NCBI GenBank assembly: GCA_013399305.1
Contig: VXAI01000049.1
Location: 395,395-459,394, forward strand
DNA: 64,000 bases
Direction: 5' to 3'
From: Rostratula benghalensis
Taxonomy: Eukaryota; Chordata; Aves; Charadriiformes; Rostratulidae
Both the position numbers and the translations under genes were made by a program. The notes below the pieces were generated by a model, which worked only from the letters and a program-made list of their open reading frames with translations, was not told where the DNA came from and did no database searches. Positions 47,015 to 59,500 of this stretch are shown here, in pieces (position 1 is the stretch's first letter; every line of letters begins with the position of its first letter).

Positions 47015-50000
47015 GTAAATTTTAGAGATTATTTTCTTGTAACCTTTTGTAACTTAATAATTATTTCTTGAATTTCTGCTTTTCTTTGCAAGCTTTACTG
47101 TGCAAGTAATTGTTTGACATTATTTCAGTATGAAATTCTTTAATATTAACTCATGGATTCCACATTGGTTTGTGAAAGTCAGAAAAAACTGTGTATTGTT
47201 GTTATTCCTTAACATCTGTTTCAAAAAAGCCAAAACCAAGCAGCATTCCCCACTCACAGTAATTAGTTTATTATACCTAAGAACTTTCAGGGAATGTCTG
47301 CTTACTAGAATTCTCTATTTTGTACAGCATACTTCATGCTAGGAAGACTATAAATATATATTTTATTAGTAGAATTCATGTCTAAAATAGCTCTGTATGG
47401 CTGATGTCTATATCTTATTTGAAGTTATAACCCCTTGAGTACTTCAAGCTGCCTGTCCTGCATGTGAAACCTGTATCTGAGAGAGTGTGAAATGCTGGTG
47501 GCTTTGGTTAGGAGTCAGTTTAGAGTAAGCATCCTTCTGGGACAGGCTGTGACCGCACTTCCACTGTGGCTCATTACAGCAAGGTGAGGTGAGTGGGAGG
47601 TCTGGCACCTTCCGTTTCCTGGGTCTTACAAAGCCTTTTTATAATGCTGATAAGAACCCAGAAGGATATTTGGTCCTTTCACAGAGGGAAGGAAAATACT
47701 CTCCTCTCTTAGACTTCCCTGTTCCTCTCCATCCTCTTTGCCCATTGGGGTGAAGCTCAGGGGAGCAGCTGAGGGTGTATCTGTTCTAGAGCAGTTACTC
47801 TCCTGTCAGGGTAAGTGAACCAGTGTGATTACAGGGCAGAGGGCACCCACATTCAGGGTGCTCTTTGCAACAGCAGGAACTCTCCTTAGCTCCAGCAGAA
47901 TGCCAAGCCAAGGGGACTTCGTTACTTTTTCTGCTGTGTCTAATTACCATACCTTGAGTGACGGGGAGCTGAGTAGTAAGGGCAAAAAAATAGGCTTTCT
48001 TATCCATTTCCATTATCATGCATGATTTGCATCCGTGCTGTGGCTAAAATACTCAAAGTATGCATCAAAGTTCTAGGAACACGATAAGGAAAATTCTAAG
48101 AAGAATCCAATTTCCATACCCTGGAAAAATAATATACGGATTTGATGCACTTTTTACTGTGGCTGAAGCACTTAATCTTTTCTCCACCAATGATTTTTTA
48201 TTTTCCCAGTAGCTGTACAAAAGCACATCTCCTCCAAAAAAGGTATTTCAGAGTCTCTCATTGGAAAATTGTTTTTGTTCTGGCTTTTGTGGCCATAATT
48301 CCCATCTGATAACATTGATTAGCAACATAAATACAATTTCGTATCCTTGAAAGTCACCTTTCACAAAACTCCTAATCATCTGAGACAATAATTATTAGAG
48401 GAAGGACTGGTTTAGGTTCCTAGCTGTTGTTCTGTCAAAAGGTAGTCATTTCCATGTAATGACAAGTACTTCAATATTGTGAAGAGCATTTCTTGCCCTA
48501 ATAATGTGAACTAATTTTTACTTTACATTGTATCTCTGAAATGGACAGTAATAAATAGAATTTTTTTATAATATAGAAATTTTATCCTTATTACTATCCA
48601 CGCTTCTCCCCTTCCCTACAGATGCTGTACACTTTAGATATTTTAATTTTTTTATTGTATCCATGACCATATTTTCTGAAAATTCAGAACTTTCAGAGGA
48701 TTGAAATGAATTTTACATTAATATATGTCAGATTGTGGCAGAAGTAGAATATATCAGTATATTTTCTCAGATGAGGTCATTGCAAAAAGATCTGTTCTTA
48801 AGATCTGGACACAGACTCAAATTAAATGTAATGGCACAATAAATAGAATTCCTAAGTAATACTGCATGCTTTCTCTGAGGTGGATATTGGTTTGAGGGGA
48901 AAAAGAATAAACCTAGACAGAGGGAAGTTCAGAAGGTGCTGCAACATGAAAATGTAATAATTCTTAAGTTGGGTACCAGAAATTTCATTCTTTTGGAGGA
49001 CTGCAAGCGTGATCTTCTTCATATCTTGTTCCTTTCATTGGTGATTGTGGGAAAGTGGCAGAGGTGAAAGCTGAAGTAATTAAGTGAATGGCTAAGCAAG
49101 AGGCTGGATGAAAAAGAGGTGTAACAATACGTCTCAGAGATAATATGGTGATGTTAAAACTGAGAAAACACAGAATTCATGTCGTCAGCTGATAGCATTT
49201 GCTGCTGTTATCCTACCACTCTTAGAATTCTGTTCCTTAAGTTGCCGGTTCACCGAGTGAATTGTTCAAGGATGCACAGAATGGTTTGGATCTCTAAGAA
49301 TCCACACTGTCCTGAGTAGCTCTGCCAATAAAGGAAATGATGGAAGGTCTATCTTCCTTCTCCAAGCCTCTTCTGAGCTGCCTCAGCAGCCTGGGAGTGG
49401 GAGCTCGCAGTCCCAGAGTACTTATCCCACTTTATGCAGTAAATACACAACCTTGCCATTTGTCTGCTGTGTAATTTGCTTTGAAAAGACGTGCTGTCAA
49501 GAGTGTTTGGTTTTATTCCAATTCCTTCTGGAGTCATGTTAGAGAGCCTCACAGCTTTTCATGCAGGACTGGGAAGGAGCCTCATTTTTGAGCCATAGCA
49601 GTGCAGTTTCAATCACAGCAGCAGAGACTGTGTCCTTCTGGGCTTACTTAGGTATTGGTGAAGAGGGCAGTTTGAAATGATGTTAGGTAGTTTCTGTAAA
49701 ATAGAAATAGTAAATACTATTTTAATACCCACATATGCAAAGATGAGGGTAGTTATATAATTCAACTTAGGGGAACTACTGCCGTTGTCTACACTTCATT
49801 ATTTTACAACATGTAGAAGCTTGGAATTATTTTGCACTGCTGTAAAAAACAATTTACTATTTAAATACTAATAACTCTCCGGGCTGATTTGGACCTGTAG
49901 AAAATGCATTATTCAGTATATTTGGGGTTTTGGTTGTTTGTTTGTTGTTTTTTTTTTTTTTACTTAAAACTTTTTATAAGTATGCATATATGTCTTTAAT

Positions 50001-50363
50001 ACAGTTTGAAACATCTGGATTTACATATTGTGAAAAATCACTAGTATAGGCAGTTAACATACAGATAACCTTCTTTATTGCAAAGTTAATTCTAACTCTG
50101 TTTTATTGATGTACTTTCTAGTTCTTGGAGTGCTCAGTTTCCAGTAGGCTGTGTGCCTGAACTGGAATATAAATAGATAGATAGACAGACAGATAGATAG
50201 ATTTGTTTGTTTATTCCCCCACTCCCTCCCACGCCCCCCCACCTCTTATTTTTAAGCGTGCTAGGTGCCTTTTAATCTGTCCAAATGCTAAGGACAATTA
50301 GCAGAACAAAAGCCAAACCTTAAATGAAACTGCTAATGCTGTTTTCTGCTGTTGCCTTTCTAG
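47015..50363 (+). other. RPGRIP1L: Intron w17-w18
   Basis: 3,349 bp. No CR1 recognised. It has a T run at 49,948-49,961 and a GATA-type microsatellite at 50,173-50,202. Acceptor TGCCTTTCTAG. Confidence 0.85.
50173..50202 (+). repeat. ATAG/ACAG tetranucleotide microsatellite
   Basis: ATAG three times, ACAG twice, ATAG twice, then AT. It lies 161 bp before the last exon and is followed by a short TTTG stretch and a C-rich tract. Confidence 0.9.
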
Positions 50364-50467
50364 TTGTCGATTCAGAGGATGATAGCGCGGTAATTGGGAA
50401 GCTCAAAGTATCAGTGGAAGCCCTCCACGCGCTGCGCTCCATCTACCAGGAGTGCCAAGATGACTAG
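50364..50467 (+). CDS. RPGRIP1L: RPGRIP1L exon w18, C terminus and stop
   Basis: 104 nt, entered in phase 1, with stop TAG at 50,465-50,467. It encodes (V)VDSEDDSAVIGKLKVSVE, then ALHALRSIYQECQDD. It matches the human ending [25 protein letters not shown], but ends about three residues earlier than human as I recall it. It forms the last strand and helix of the RID. Local GC content is higher than in the surrounding introns. Confidence 0.96.
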
Positions 50468-50830
50468 GAGGCATGAAAGGGAAGTTTGCCAGCAGAAGTT
50501 CCTTCTCCCAGTGTAAATACATGCTTGATAGTGCTTCAAAGATGAGATCTTTGTAATTCTTACAGTATATTTAATGTATAATTTATATGAAAAGGAGGCT
50601 TGATTTGTAGTTGTAAAGTTTTGTATACTTTTCACTCTGTTTGTTTTTATATTTCCCCCCTGAGGCTAAGAACCTCTCCACAATGGACAACATCTTGTAA
50701 ATAATTAATACCTACATGATTGAATGATGTGCTTTATTTGCATTTTCAAGATTTTTTCCTCCATAAAACAGTAATAAAAATGCAAGTCAAATTTTTAATT
50801 TTTAATAAAAAAACCATAAGCCTTAGAAAA
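50468..50830 (+). other. RPGRIP1L: RPGRIP1L 3'UTR
   Basis: AT-rich sequence after the stop. AATAAA occurs at 50,773-50,778 and 50,804-50,809, with ATTAAA at 50,834-50,839 and about 50,925. The most economical transcript end is around 50,790-50,830, giving a 3'UTR of some 320-360 nt. The exact cleavage site cannot be read from sequence alone. Confidence 0.75.
50773..50809 (+). terminator. RPGRIP1L: Tandem polyadenylation signals
   Basis: Two canonical AATAAA hexamers 31 bp apart (50,773 and 50,804), the first strong signals after the stop codon. Confidence 0.75.
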
Positions 50831-52837
50831 CTGATTAAAAATACTTTTATGTTATCCCTAATCACCCCACTAAATGGAATGCCTGTGATTAGCCTCATTA
50901 AGAATTTTATACTGTGAAGATTTTATTAAAAGCAATATATGAAAATTACTTGGATTAATGTGTTAATCTGCCTCTTTAAAATGCTAATATCCATTTTATG
51001 CACATTAAATCTCAGTATGTGTTTTCTTTGATGCATGCAGTTCCTATCAATTAAATATAAAAAATGAGGCTAGTTGCAAGACTTATTAAATTACTGCAAC
51101 CTTTTTTTAAATAACTTTTACCCTTCTACTAACAGTGTAATCAGCTGTTTATGATTATCAGGATGTGAAGTAGGGGGAGGGCAGGCACAAGCATTTTTCT
51201 GTACAGTAAAGGATTTACTTTCAGCCAACATCTGTCAAAGCACAAAAGGAAGCCATAGACGATCAGGTTTTGCTTCACCTGGTTTGAGCTGTAGGGACGG
51301 GCAACTCTGTTCTCATTTGTTTTTTGTCACTTCTAGAACTTGCATCAAACATCTACAGTGAAAGGTTGTATCTGAATAACCAGTGTCTAGCTTGGAAAGT
51401 TAATTTTCCAGCTTTTAACCAATCTCAGTGAAGGATTTAATTGATATTTTTAATGGAGCTGTGAATCAATGCTGCAAAAGGATTGTCTCTTGAGAACAGG
51501 GATAATAATACATTTCGTTTTTTAATTTACTTTTTTATTTGTCATTTTCTTCAAAGGATTTTATAGGCTGTGGATTTCTACTGTTTGCAAACAGGCTATG
51601 TTTCTTCATAAGCATATGTAAAGTATTCAGAGAGATAAGTAATTTATTAAAATCTACCTAATTTGCCGTGATATATTAAATCTCTGCTTCAGTGATCACA
51701 GACCATTTCATTTAGAGAATTAGGCATTCCCTCTTTGTGTGATTAAAGCTCTGGAAAATGAGTTCTTTGCTCCTATTTGTGAACATTCAAAGCCTGCTAA
51801 TGGCAAGAAGATGGAATAGATTATGAGACAATTCATTACAGTTCAACAGGAAAAAAAACTCAGCTATAATGCCGAAGTGCAAGTATGAATATCTGCATAT
51901 AGTTTGAACCATCTGTGCTCTAATGGCTTCAATAATGGCTCTTCGTCTTCAGTAGGTTTTGAAATAGCATCCATACAATATTAATTTGTTGATGTACATT
52001 ATGAGGCCAATGGAATGAATATATTCTGACCACAGAAATCTCTGAATTCCAACGTGAACCGATGGTTGACTCCATTTTAGGACCTACCATCTTCAGCAGT
52101 GCTTCTCCTCCAGCCTGTGCCAGTGCTCGCAGCGTTTCATTGCTCTGGAACTTTTGGGAGACCACAGACAGCTGCATTCCTGAACCCCTCCATTCTTCAG
52201 TTAATGGCCATATGTTTGTTGTCATTTGGGCTGGCGCTTAGTTCATCGTTTTGGCCACTCTTTCTAGCTTTTTTTGGCTCTGTGCATCTATATTGTCAAT
52301 AAGACTGTTATTATACATTACAGTAATTTGAAACAGCTAGATTCAACACTGAGATTAACCGAGTGGCTTTTTAGAAATTTAGTTGCGGTATTCTGTCAGG
52401 AGGTTCTTATTATTCTTCTAATACTTTGCAAACCAAACTAAATATCCTGCGCATAAACAAAGAAGCAAATTGTATTGAGTTTTGGAGTGTGACTGTTTAC
52501 TGACTTGCAGGAGAACTATGTGGCTGGGGCTTGTTTTCCTCTCAAATAAACCGTGTGGTAAAATTAGAAAATCAGTGATGTTCATCTCGCTTAAACATTT
52601 ACAGTAACACCCTTAGCACTTAATCTTCGCCATCTGATGCTGGAAACTTAGAAACCAAGCACTGGTATATTCATTAAACACAGAGCTGTTCAGTAAGTCA
52701 CTGCAGAATCTCCCAGTTGACATTTGGTGACATTGTGTTAACTGTTCTCAGTGACTCCATCGTTAACATGTATAATTGGCCTCAAGTCCCTACACAGATT
52801 CCTTTGGAAGGCTCACTGTTACTCAGTTTTGAATTTT

Positions 52838-52862
52838 AAAAAAAAAAAAAAAAGGAAAAAAA
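52838..52862 (+). repeat. A-rich tract (A16-GG-A7)
   Basis: Sixteen A, GG, seven A. It is almost the same as the tract at 40,774-40,799, and both are preceded by TT. Confidence 0.85.
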
Positions 52863-55800
52863 CCCTTGATTTCTGTTCATGTTTATTACTATGACAGATA
52901 CAATATTCAGTGAGGATTTTTCCGACAGATGGACTGTATTATCTTATGCAACATAAGCATGAACATGCTAGGAAGTTTTGTTCTTGCATTAAGTAGTCTA
53001 TTTCCAAAATGCTCTTAAGTCTTAAGCCTAAATACTGCACTGTGCAGGGAAAGTGGAAAATGTAATGGAGTACTATTTCCATCCTGATTTTAGCTATGAA
53101 TAGATTGAAGAAAACTTTCATCTATGCCTGAGGCAAAAAGTATCCTTTTTTGTGTGTGCGTGATACATTGGTAAGCACATTCCTTTCTGAATTTTAAAAA
53201 AGGATGCTTATTAATGCTGAGTACTACCCAACGCTGAAATGTTACCTAATTGGCATTAATTTTCATGGAGCAAAGAAATTCTTTCTACGGTGTCACTTGG
53301 ATGCAACAGTGATCCTATTAAATGGTCAGATAATCAGTTTTCTTATTTTATATCTTTTCCCATTAATTTGTACAGCTTATAGCTTTGTTATGATATCTTC
53401 TTATGTGATGTGCGAGCTGCTGTTCTCTGAGTGTCCCAGGTACGTTAATCATGATGGAAACTTACATTTAGCTCAAAATACTTTTTGATCTTCTGTTCTA
53501 ATGTAGCTTTTAACCTGTTATAACCTTAACCTAGGGGTGGAAGTTATAAGAGCAAATACATCCTGAACCAAGGTCATACCTGTGTGAACTTGATCACTTT
53601 TGCTTGTACAGTAAGTCTTAGTTTTTCTCATTATAGGCTTATAAGAGTAGATGTAATATGACAAAAATTATAGTAACTTGCCTCAGAACTTCTACAACTG
53701 AAGGTCAGTATTTCTTTTAATAATAATATGGTTTTAAAATGTTTTTTATTATTTCAAGGCATAATAGGACAACTCAAGAAGTCACCAAAGATATCAAGAC
53801 TAAGTATTTGCTGTTAAATTTCATTTTCTTGCTTTGTATTAGAACTGAAAAGTAAATTCAAATCCAGACTTAAAGTTGCACAACAAGCCTTGCTACATGT
53901 TTCAGAGCCAGGGAAATCTATTACATTGTGGTTAGAAAGACAGCTATTTTTGCAAGTGATGATAATGATTTACCCATCAGTTTTTCTAGATATTCCATAA
54001 GTGAATATTTTTTTTTATGACTTCCTTAACATTACTGCTTATGATGCAGGTCTCCATAGTTGGACTAGATCCCAGTCCTGCAGCTAGTGCTGAATTGAAT
54101 GCATTATGTTGGCTGAGTGAAATTGGTTGCAGAATATAAGCTGAAGCTGATACTTTTGTGTGCATGTGATAAAAATTTGCTTTTGGCACAGCATGCTACA
54201 GGTATACAGCTATGTGCTTACTTGGTGTTGCTGACGGATTTTAATTCTCTTTGCATCTTTTAAAGTGGAATGAGGTAATTTTTGAAGAATTCATTAGAAT
54301 AATCTCTACAGGGACGAATTTGACCCATGTTTTCTTTCTTTTTATAGTATAATCTTGGCAGTTACAGGACATGACCTTGAAAGTCACACATAACCTAGAG
54401 ACTTGGTTCTTAATTCATAAGCACAAACTCCTGAATCATGTACCTGTTGGCTTTTAAAGGTATTTAAAAGCTTTTCTTATTTCTAAGTCCTTGCTGAATC
54501 AGTCTTCCAGCTCTCAATGCTTCATGGGATCATGGTAACTTCAAAGAGAAGCTGCTTGTAAATTCCCAGACACCACCTTGAGGATATTTTGTCTAACAAA
54601 ATAAGCAACTACAAACCTTCAAAGAGAAATGCTTATCAGTTACCAATGGTACTAGCTCTGCCATGACACTGTGCCAGGATTGGGTCTTTCAGGTGAGAAG
54701 GGAGCTCAGGTGGCCTCTAAGTCCTGCTGCAGGAGTAGCTACAAGGTTGGAGCACGTTCCTCAGGGCTGTATCCAGTCTTGATATCTGTCTGTATCTGCT
54801 CTTGAAAAACTCACCTTGGGATGGAGACTGCGGAACTTCTGAACAACTTGTGCCAATGACTCATGGTGAAAAAAGGAGATATGTATCTAAAGATTATTTC
54901 AATCCCATATTGAAACCAAATCTAGATCTGAGCATGTGAAAACAGCTGTTGTGCTTAATAGATCACCTGATACCTAATTTTTATTTTCATTTTGTTCTAT
55001 GGATGTCATAAGCATGACCTTGTTTGTTATTTGTTTCAGCCATTTAACATTTTGCACAGAAATGTAAGTGACTAGGTATTTTAGGATTGACTTAATTCCT
55101 CCTGCCTTGCAGTGTGCCTCCAAATTTCCATCTAGTTTTGTGAAGGAATTGACAAAAAATAGCTGTTACTGTCAACAATGTAGTTTTCTCGGGTAATTCT
55201 TCTGTAGATGTCAGTAGTAAAATGTTTTCCAATTCACTGTGGTTTATTCCTGCTTTTGTTATGTTAGGCTTAGATTATTTTAAATGTAAAAAACCAAGCA
55301 GACAAAGGGAACGAGACCAGGCTCGCATTGAAATTACGCTCTTTGTGACCTTCATTCGTTAACACATTTTAGATTTACAAAGAGTCTGCTCCCAGAGCTG
55401 TGAGAAAGAGGGCTCTGTATCAAAACGTATCTGACTCCAGTACTCCAACATCAGGAGCTGCAACAGTGCAGGACAGGTCTTCCATAAGCCCTAGAAATTA
55501 TTTGATTAACACTTTTGTGGAATTGGCTCCTGCTCCTGCCCTGCCTGGGCCTGGTGATGGCAGCCTGGCTGATAGGGAAGAAGAAAGTGGAGGTAGGACC
55601 TGTGAGATCTAAAGGATATGTCCACCTAGAGTACGTGAAGTGGCTGCCCAGGATGTGGTAACTTTTGAATGCCTTGTGGAATGTGGACTCCTTCTTGGGA
55701 CTGCTGTATGTCAGTGAGGTAATGGAGGGAAATGGTAGGCCTGAGGGAGGGGAAGTCACTCAAGGAAGACAAGGAAGGAGGAAAAAGTAGAATGAGGAGA

Positions 55801-56537
55801 TTAAAGAGGTAATGGAGAGAGAATTAAATGCTGTAAAGAAGTGGGTGTCCTGCACAAAGTGAGCTTTTGTACTCAGGTTCTCCTCAGGATCTGTGACCAG
55901 GGCTGGCCTCAGGTGCCAGGAGAGGGAGGCCATGGGTGTTCATGATGGAGGGGCAGCAGGTCTGGGTTTGTCCTTGTTCATTTGCCTACTGTAGCATTAA
56001 ACTTGTGTTCCTGAAGCTTTTACAAGGGAAAAAATGAGGTTTCCATAAACCTCTGAGGCTTTTTTGCCTTTGGGCCCACTTATCATCAGGGCTTTAACAG
56101 AAAAAGGTTTGTCACGTATAGGTAATTTTGTGCCAAGGGAAGAGAAAGGACACAACTGAACTTCACAGTCTGTTTGGCTGTTGGATCTCCAAGGATGATC
56201 CTCAGCCTGAGGAACCACATCTACTGTCTACTTAAAGTCACACCCCAGATACGAGTGATGAACTGGACACTGAGTCCTGGCACATCAACTCATGAAAGGG
56301 CCCTGAGAGAGAAAATCAGGGCAAGAAAAGGGAGTGGAAACTGTTTGGTTTCATCCCAATTTAGTCTTGTCAAAACACAGTAATGAAACATCGCGATGCT
56401 CCTCAGCCATAGGTTAAAAGAACAATCAAACAGCAAAAAACCCTCTACCCAGTAATTTTTAAAACAGCACAAATTATGGGATAATCTCAAGAAACCTCAT
56501 GAAATGTCTGCTGTGCTGGGGGTTTTTTTGGGTGTTG

Positions 56538-56553
56538 TTTTTTTTTTTTTTTT
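56538..56553 (+). repeat. Poly-T run (16 T)
   Basis: Sixteen consecutive T following a G/T-rich lead-in. Simple homopolymer with no flanking element recognised. Confidence 0.85.
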
Positions 56554-59500
56554 ACTGTGCTTTTTATGATTACTTCTGCTTGTAAAGTAGTGCTGTTGAT
56601 ACCAGTTCCACACATGCTTTTTGAGTATTAACATGAAAATACTCATTTCAGGAACTGCTGGAGGGTGGATGCTTTTCACATCTTTTAATCCTCCTTTATG
56701 TTATGCTCTGTCTATTAAGTAAACTGCAATTAAATGGAGCACAAAGTTTGTCTGATTCAATTCCCAGTATTTTACATCCTTCACTTGAAATCATCATTCT
56801 GTCCAAATTTGCTAAAACCTCACCCTAAGCCTAATGACTTCAATCTGCGAGCCCTATAGTGAGATTATCCCTTGTTTTGTGGGTTTATTACAAGTAGTAT
56901 TGTTCTACGTGACTAGGTTCGGTGTGAAAATCTGTTCAGTTCTACCCTACTTCTTTGCTTTCACCAATCTGATCATTTAAAAGAAAAAGAAATATAAATT
57001 TTAAGGGGAAGTCAGTTGTATATCAACTTCCATAAATTATATACTCTTTTAATCCACAAATCATAGTTGTATAATATAGTTTGTGCTTGGAAAAAATACT
57101 ACTTCATGTCTGACTCTTTTTATCCTTTGGTTCCCTGCCTGTTTTAAAAACAGCATTTGCTGGCAGAGAAAGTTCATGGTAAAACTTTCTTTTTCAAGTG
57201 ACACACAGTATACTGAACAGAAATTTGCTATTTCATATGGACTTATTGTTAAACATAGTCTAGTTATCCATGTTAATACCATTAATGAATATTTTCCTAT
57301 TTATAAAAACTTTTATATTAGTCCCTGCTGTGGTTTTTAGGTTCTTCTTTTAGGTACTTGTTTGTTCAAGGGAGAATTGTTTATCAAAATGTAGTTGTGG
57401 AAAAATAATAATTTTCAGATTGGTTTCTCACAAATCACGTGACAGCAAATATAATTGTACTCTCATTTCTCAACAGCTTTGTAGTTTGTTATTTTATCTT
57501 GCAGCATTTTTCTAGAATGTAAACCAGGTATTTCCTCAGCATGCTGCCTGGAGGACAAAATGGGAGTTTAAAAATGAAACCTTCCACTTTACAAAATTGA
57601 TATAGACCACACAATAAACTTAGGTAAGTGCTGAAAGTACCCACTTCATGTCATTATATTAGATATTAAAATGCCGACTTGTGGGTGAAAGTTGCCCCCT
57701 ACTGTCTGATGTGACATTTGCGTGCAGAATAGTAACACAGAATTTGAGATTAATTTGCCTACTGTTTCTTCAAAGATCATATTTTATCATATGGATGTGT
57801 GGGACATACAAGATCAGATGTTACAGCAAGCAAATGACCCCACAGAGTGCATGAGTGAAAGTCAACTGGTAGCGCTGAACAGATTAAATGCTAAAATTAA
57901 GTGACCTGTTTAGTTTTATTTAGGCCTGTACATGAGTGTGAAGCAGATTTGGTATTTAATATATCCATATATGTAAAATTGGAGGAATTAAATTGAAATT
58001 ACCTTATTGTTTTGCCAACTTTTTTATTGCACTGGAAATTTCTGGGGTTTCTACACAGCCTGACTCTACCATTCAGTGTATACAATGCTAGATAAAAGGT
58101 GAAAAGCCAGGGAAAAGAGAGATTAGACACAAGGAAATAAATATGTAACTAAGAAAAATAGTATTGAAATACTGATTGGTGTTTCATTCCCTATATGTAT
58201 GACTTGGAGTTAAAAAAAAACAGTGTTTTTGAGGGAATCTGTATCTTTGCAGGATATTACAAACCTTTAAAGGGATTTAGTTTAAAATATTCGTGTTCAG
58301 TGTCTAGTTAGTTGCTGCATATTACCCCTTTCTGACCTCCTATTTCAATTATACAACAATCATAGAGAACCCTTCTCTTACACACCAACCCCACACGGTT
58401 AGTTTGAGCAATTTTTTTTTAATTTGTTTAAATCATTGTGGACACTGAGAAAGAAACAAAGATATGAGCTTTTGAGTTTTTAAAGACACCTTCTCAGAAT
58501 ACTGTAAATTAACCTTTTGTTTATCCCTTAAATAGCAGTAGTTAGTTCAGCTTAAACTACCTATGGACACTGAAAATTCGCCAGCAAAGCAAGTTAGCAG
58601 TTCAAAATCATTACATACATTAATAATTTAAGGACTGAGGAGGAATTAATCACAAATGCCAAACCTCTGGGAAGCTTGTAAAGCATTGTCCTACTCACGA
58701 TGTGAGTATGTGTTCTTATTGATGCTGCACAAATGGTACTTGAGAACAGCTGCAGTGGCAACAAAACAATTGCCAATGTTTATGCTTTCAAATTATGTCT
58801 GTCAGAACAATTTGCATATAAGGATCTTAAATGATTCAGTAATAAATGCCAATGTGTGCTGTAGCAGATTGTAACTGATATCATGTGATATTATTAAGTT
58901 TTATTACAATGTCGCTATTAAGATTTAGAGAATATTTTTGTTGGATATTTTAATGAAACAAAAGTATTTTCAAATCCAGTCTTTTATTTACAGTTTCCAA
59001 CAAGGATTTCTTAAATCTTTTTTAAATCTGTAGCACACAGAAATTATTTTGAAAAGAGAAAAAGTAGGAAAAAAAATTGCCTGGAGGCTGTTGGTGGGAG
59101 TTGAGGATATATCAGTGGCTAAGTGGCCACACTGCTAGACATGGACTGAGACTGAATGGATAATGGTGTATTTTTAAGGGCAACACGCAGTCTTTTCTTC
59201 TCAGTCCTAGTACCTGTTGCCTCCTGTCTGTACTATTTAATTTCTTTAGAAGGCCTGTTTCTCTTCCTGAGGATTTGTTGGCACTGCAGGGAGACACCAG
59301 CCAGGAATGGCAGCTTCTTCTTGGATGTTGTTCTATCTGTTAAGCTTTGCATGCCTACAGGAGACAAAAGGACATGTTTAAGGATCAGAAATCCATGGAG
59401 GCTTATGAAATACTTAGAAATCACTTGTGGCTCAGAAATCCCCTGTGCTGAAAATAGGTAGAGGGAGAGAGAATGTTAGGAGGATGTGTCATTATAGTCC

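Larger units (their letters stand above)
1..50830 (+). other. RPGRIP1L: RPGRIP1L gene, 3' part (18 exons plus 3'UTR)
   Basis: This is a partial gene; its 5' end lies before base 1. Eighteen exons with AG/GT borders join in one frame into about 955 codons ending at TAG 50,465-50,467. The protein is a coiled-coil and C2-domain scaffold of the ciliary transition zone and basal body. It anchors NPHP4 and related MKS/NPHP modules, and human loss causes Joubert and Meckel syndromes. Recognition rests on collinear similarity, from memory, to human RPGRIP1L over every exon, for example EEERL-type coiled coil, [29 protein letters not shown] and [21 protein letters not shown] stretches. The paralogue RPGRIP1 is less likely, because the C-terminal EALHAL segment and the SDDCII linker fit the -1L form. 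About 300 N-terminal residues are missing from the window. Confidence 0.95.

Noticed and set aside
55400..55612. 70-codon frame rich in Ser/Pro/Ala
   Set aside because: No recognisable domain or splice context; it lies in locally GC-richer intergenic DNA.
57722..57904. 60-codon frame NSNTEFEINLPT...
   Set aside because: Of chance length for this composition, with no homologue recognised.
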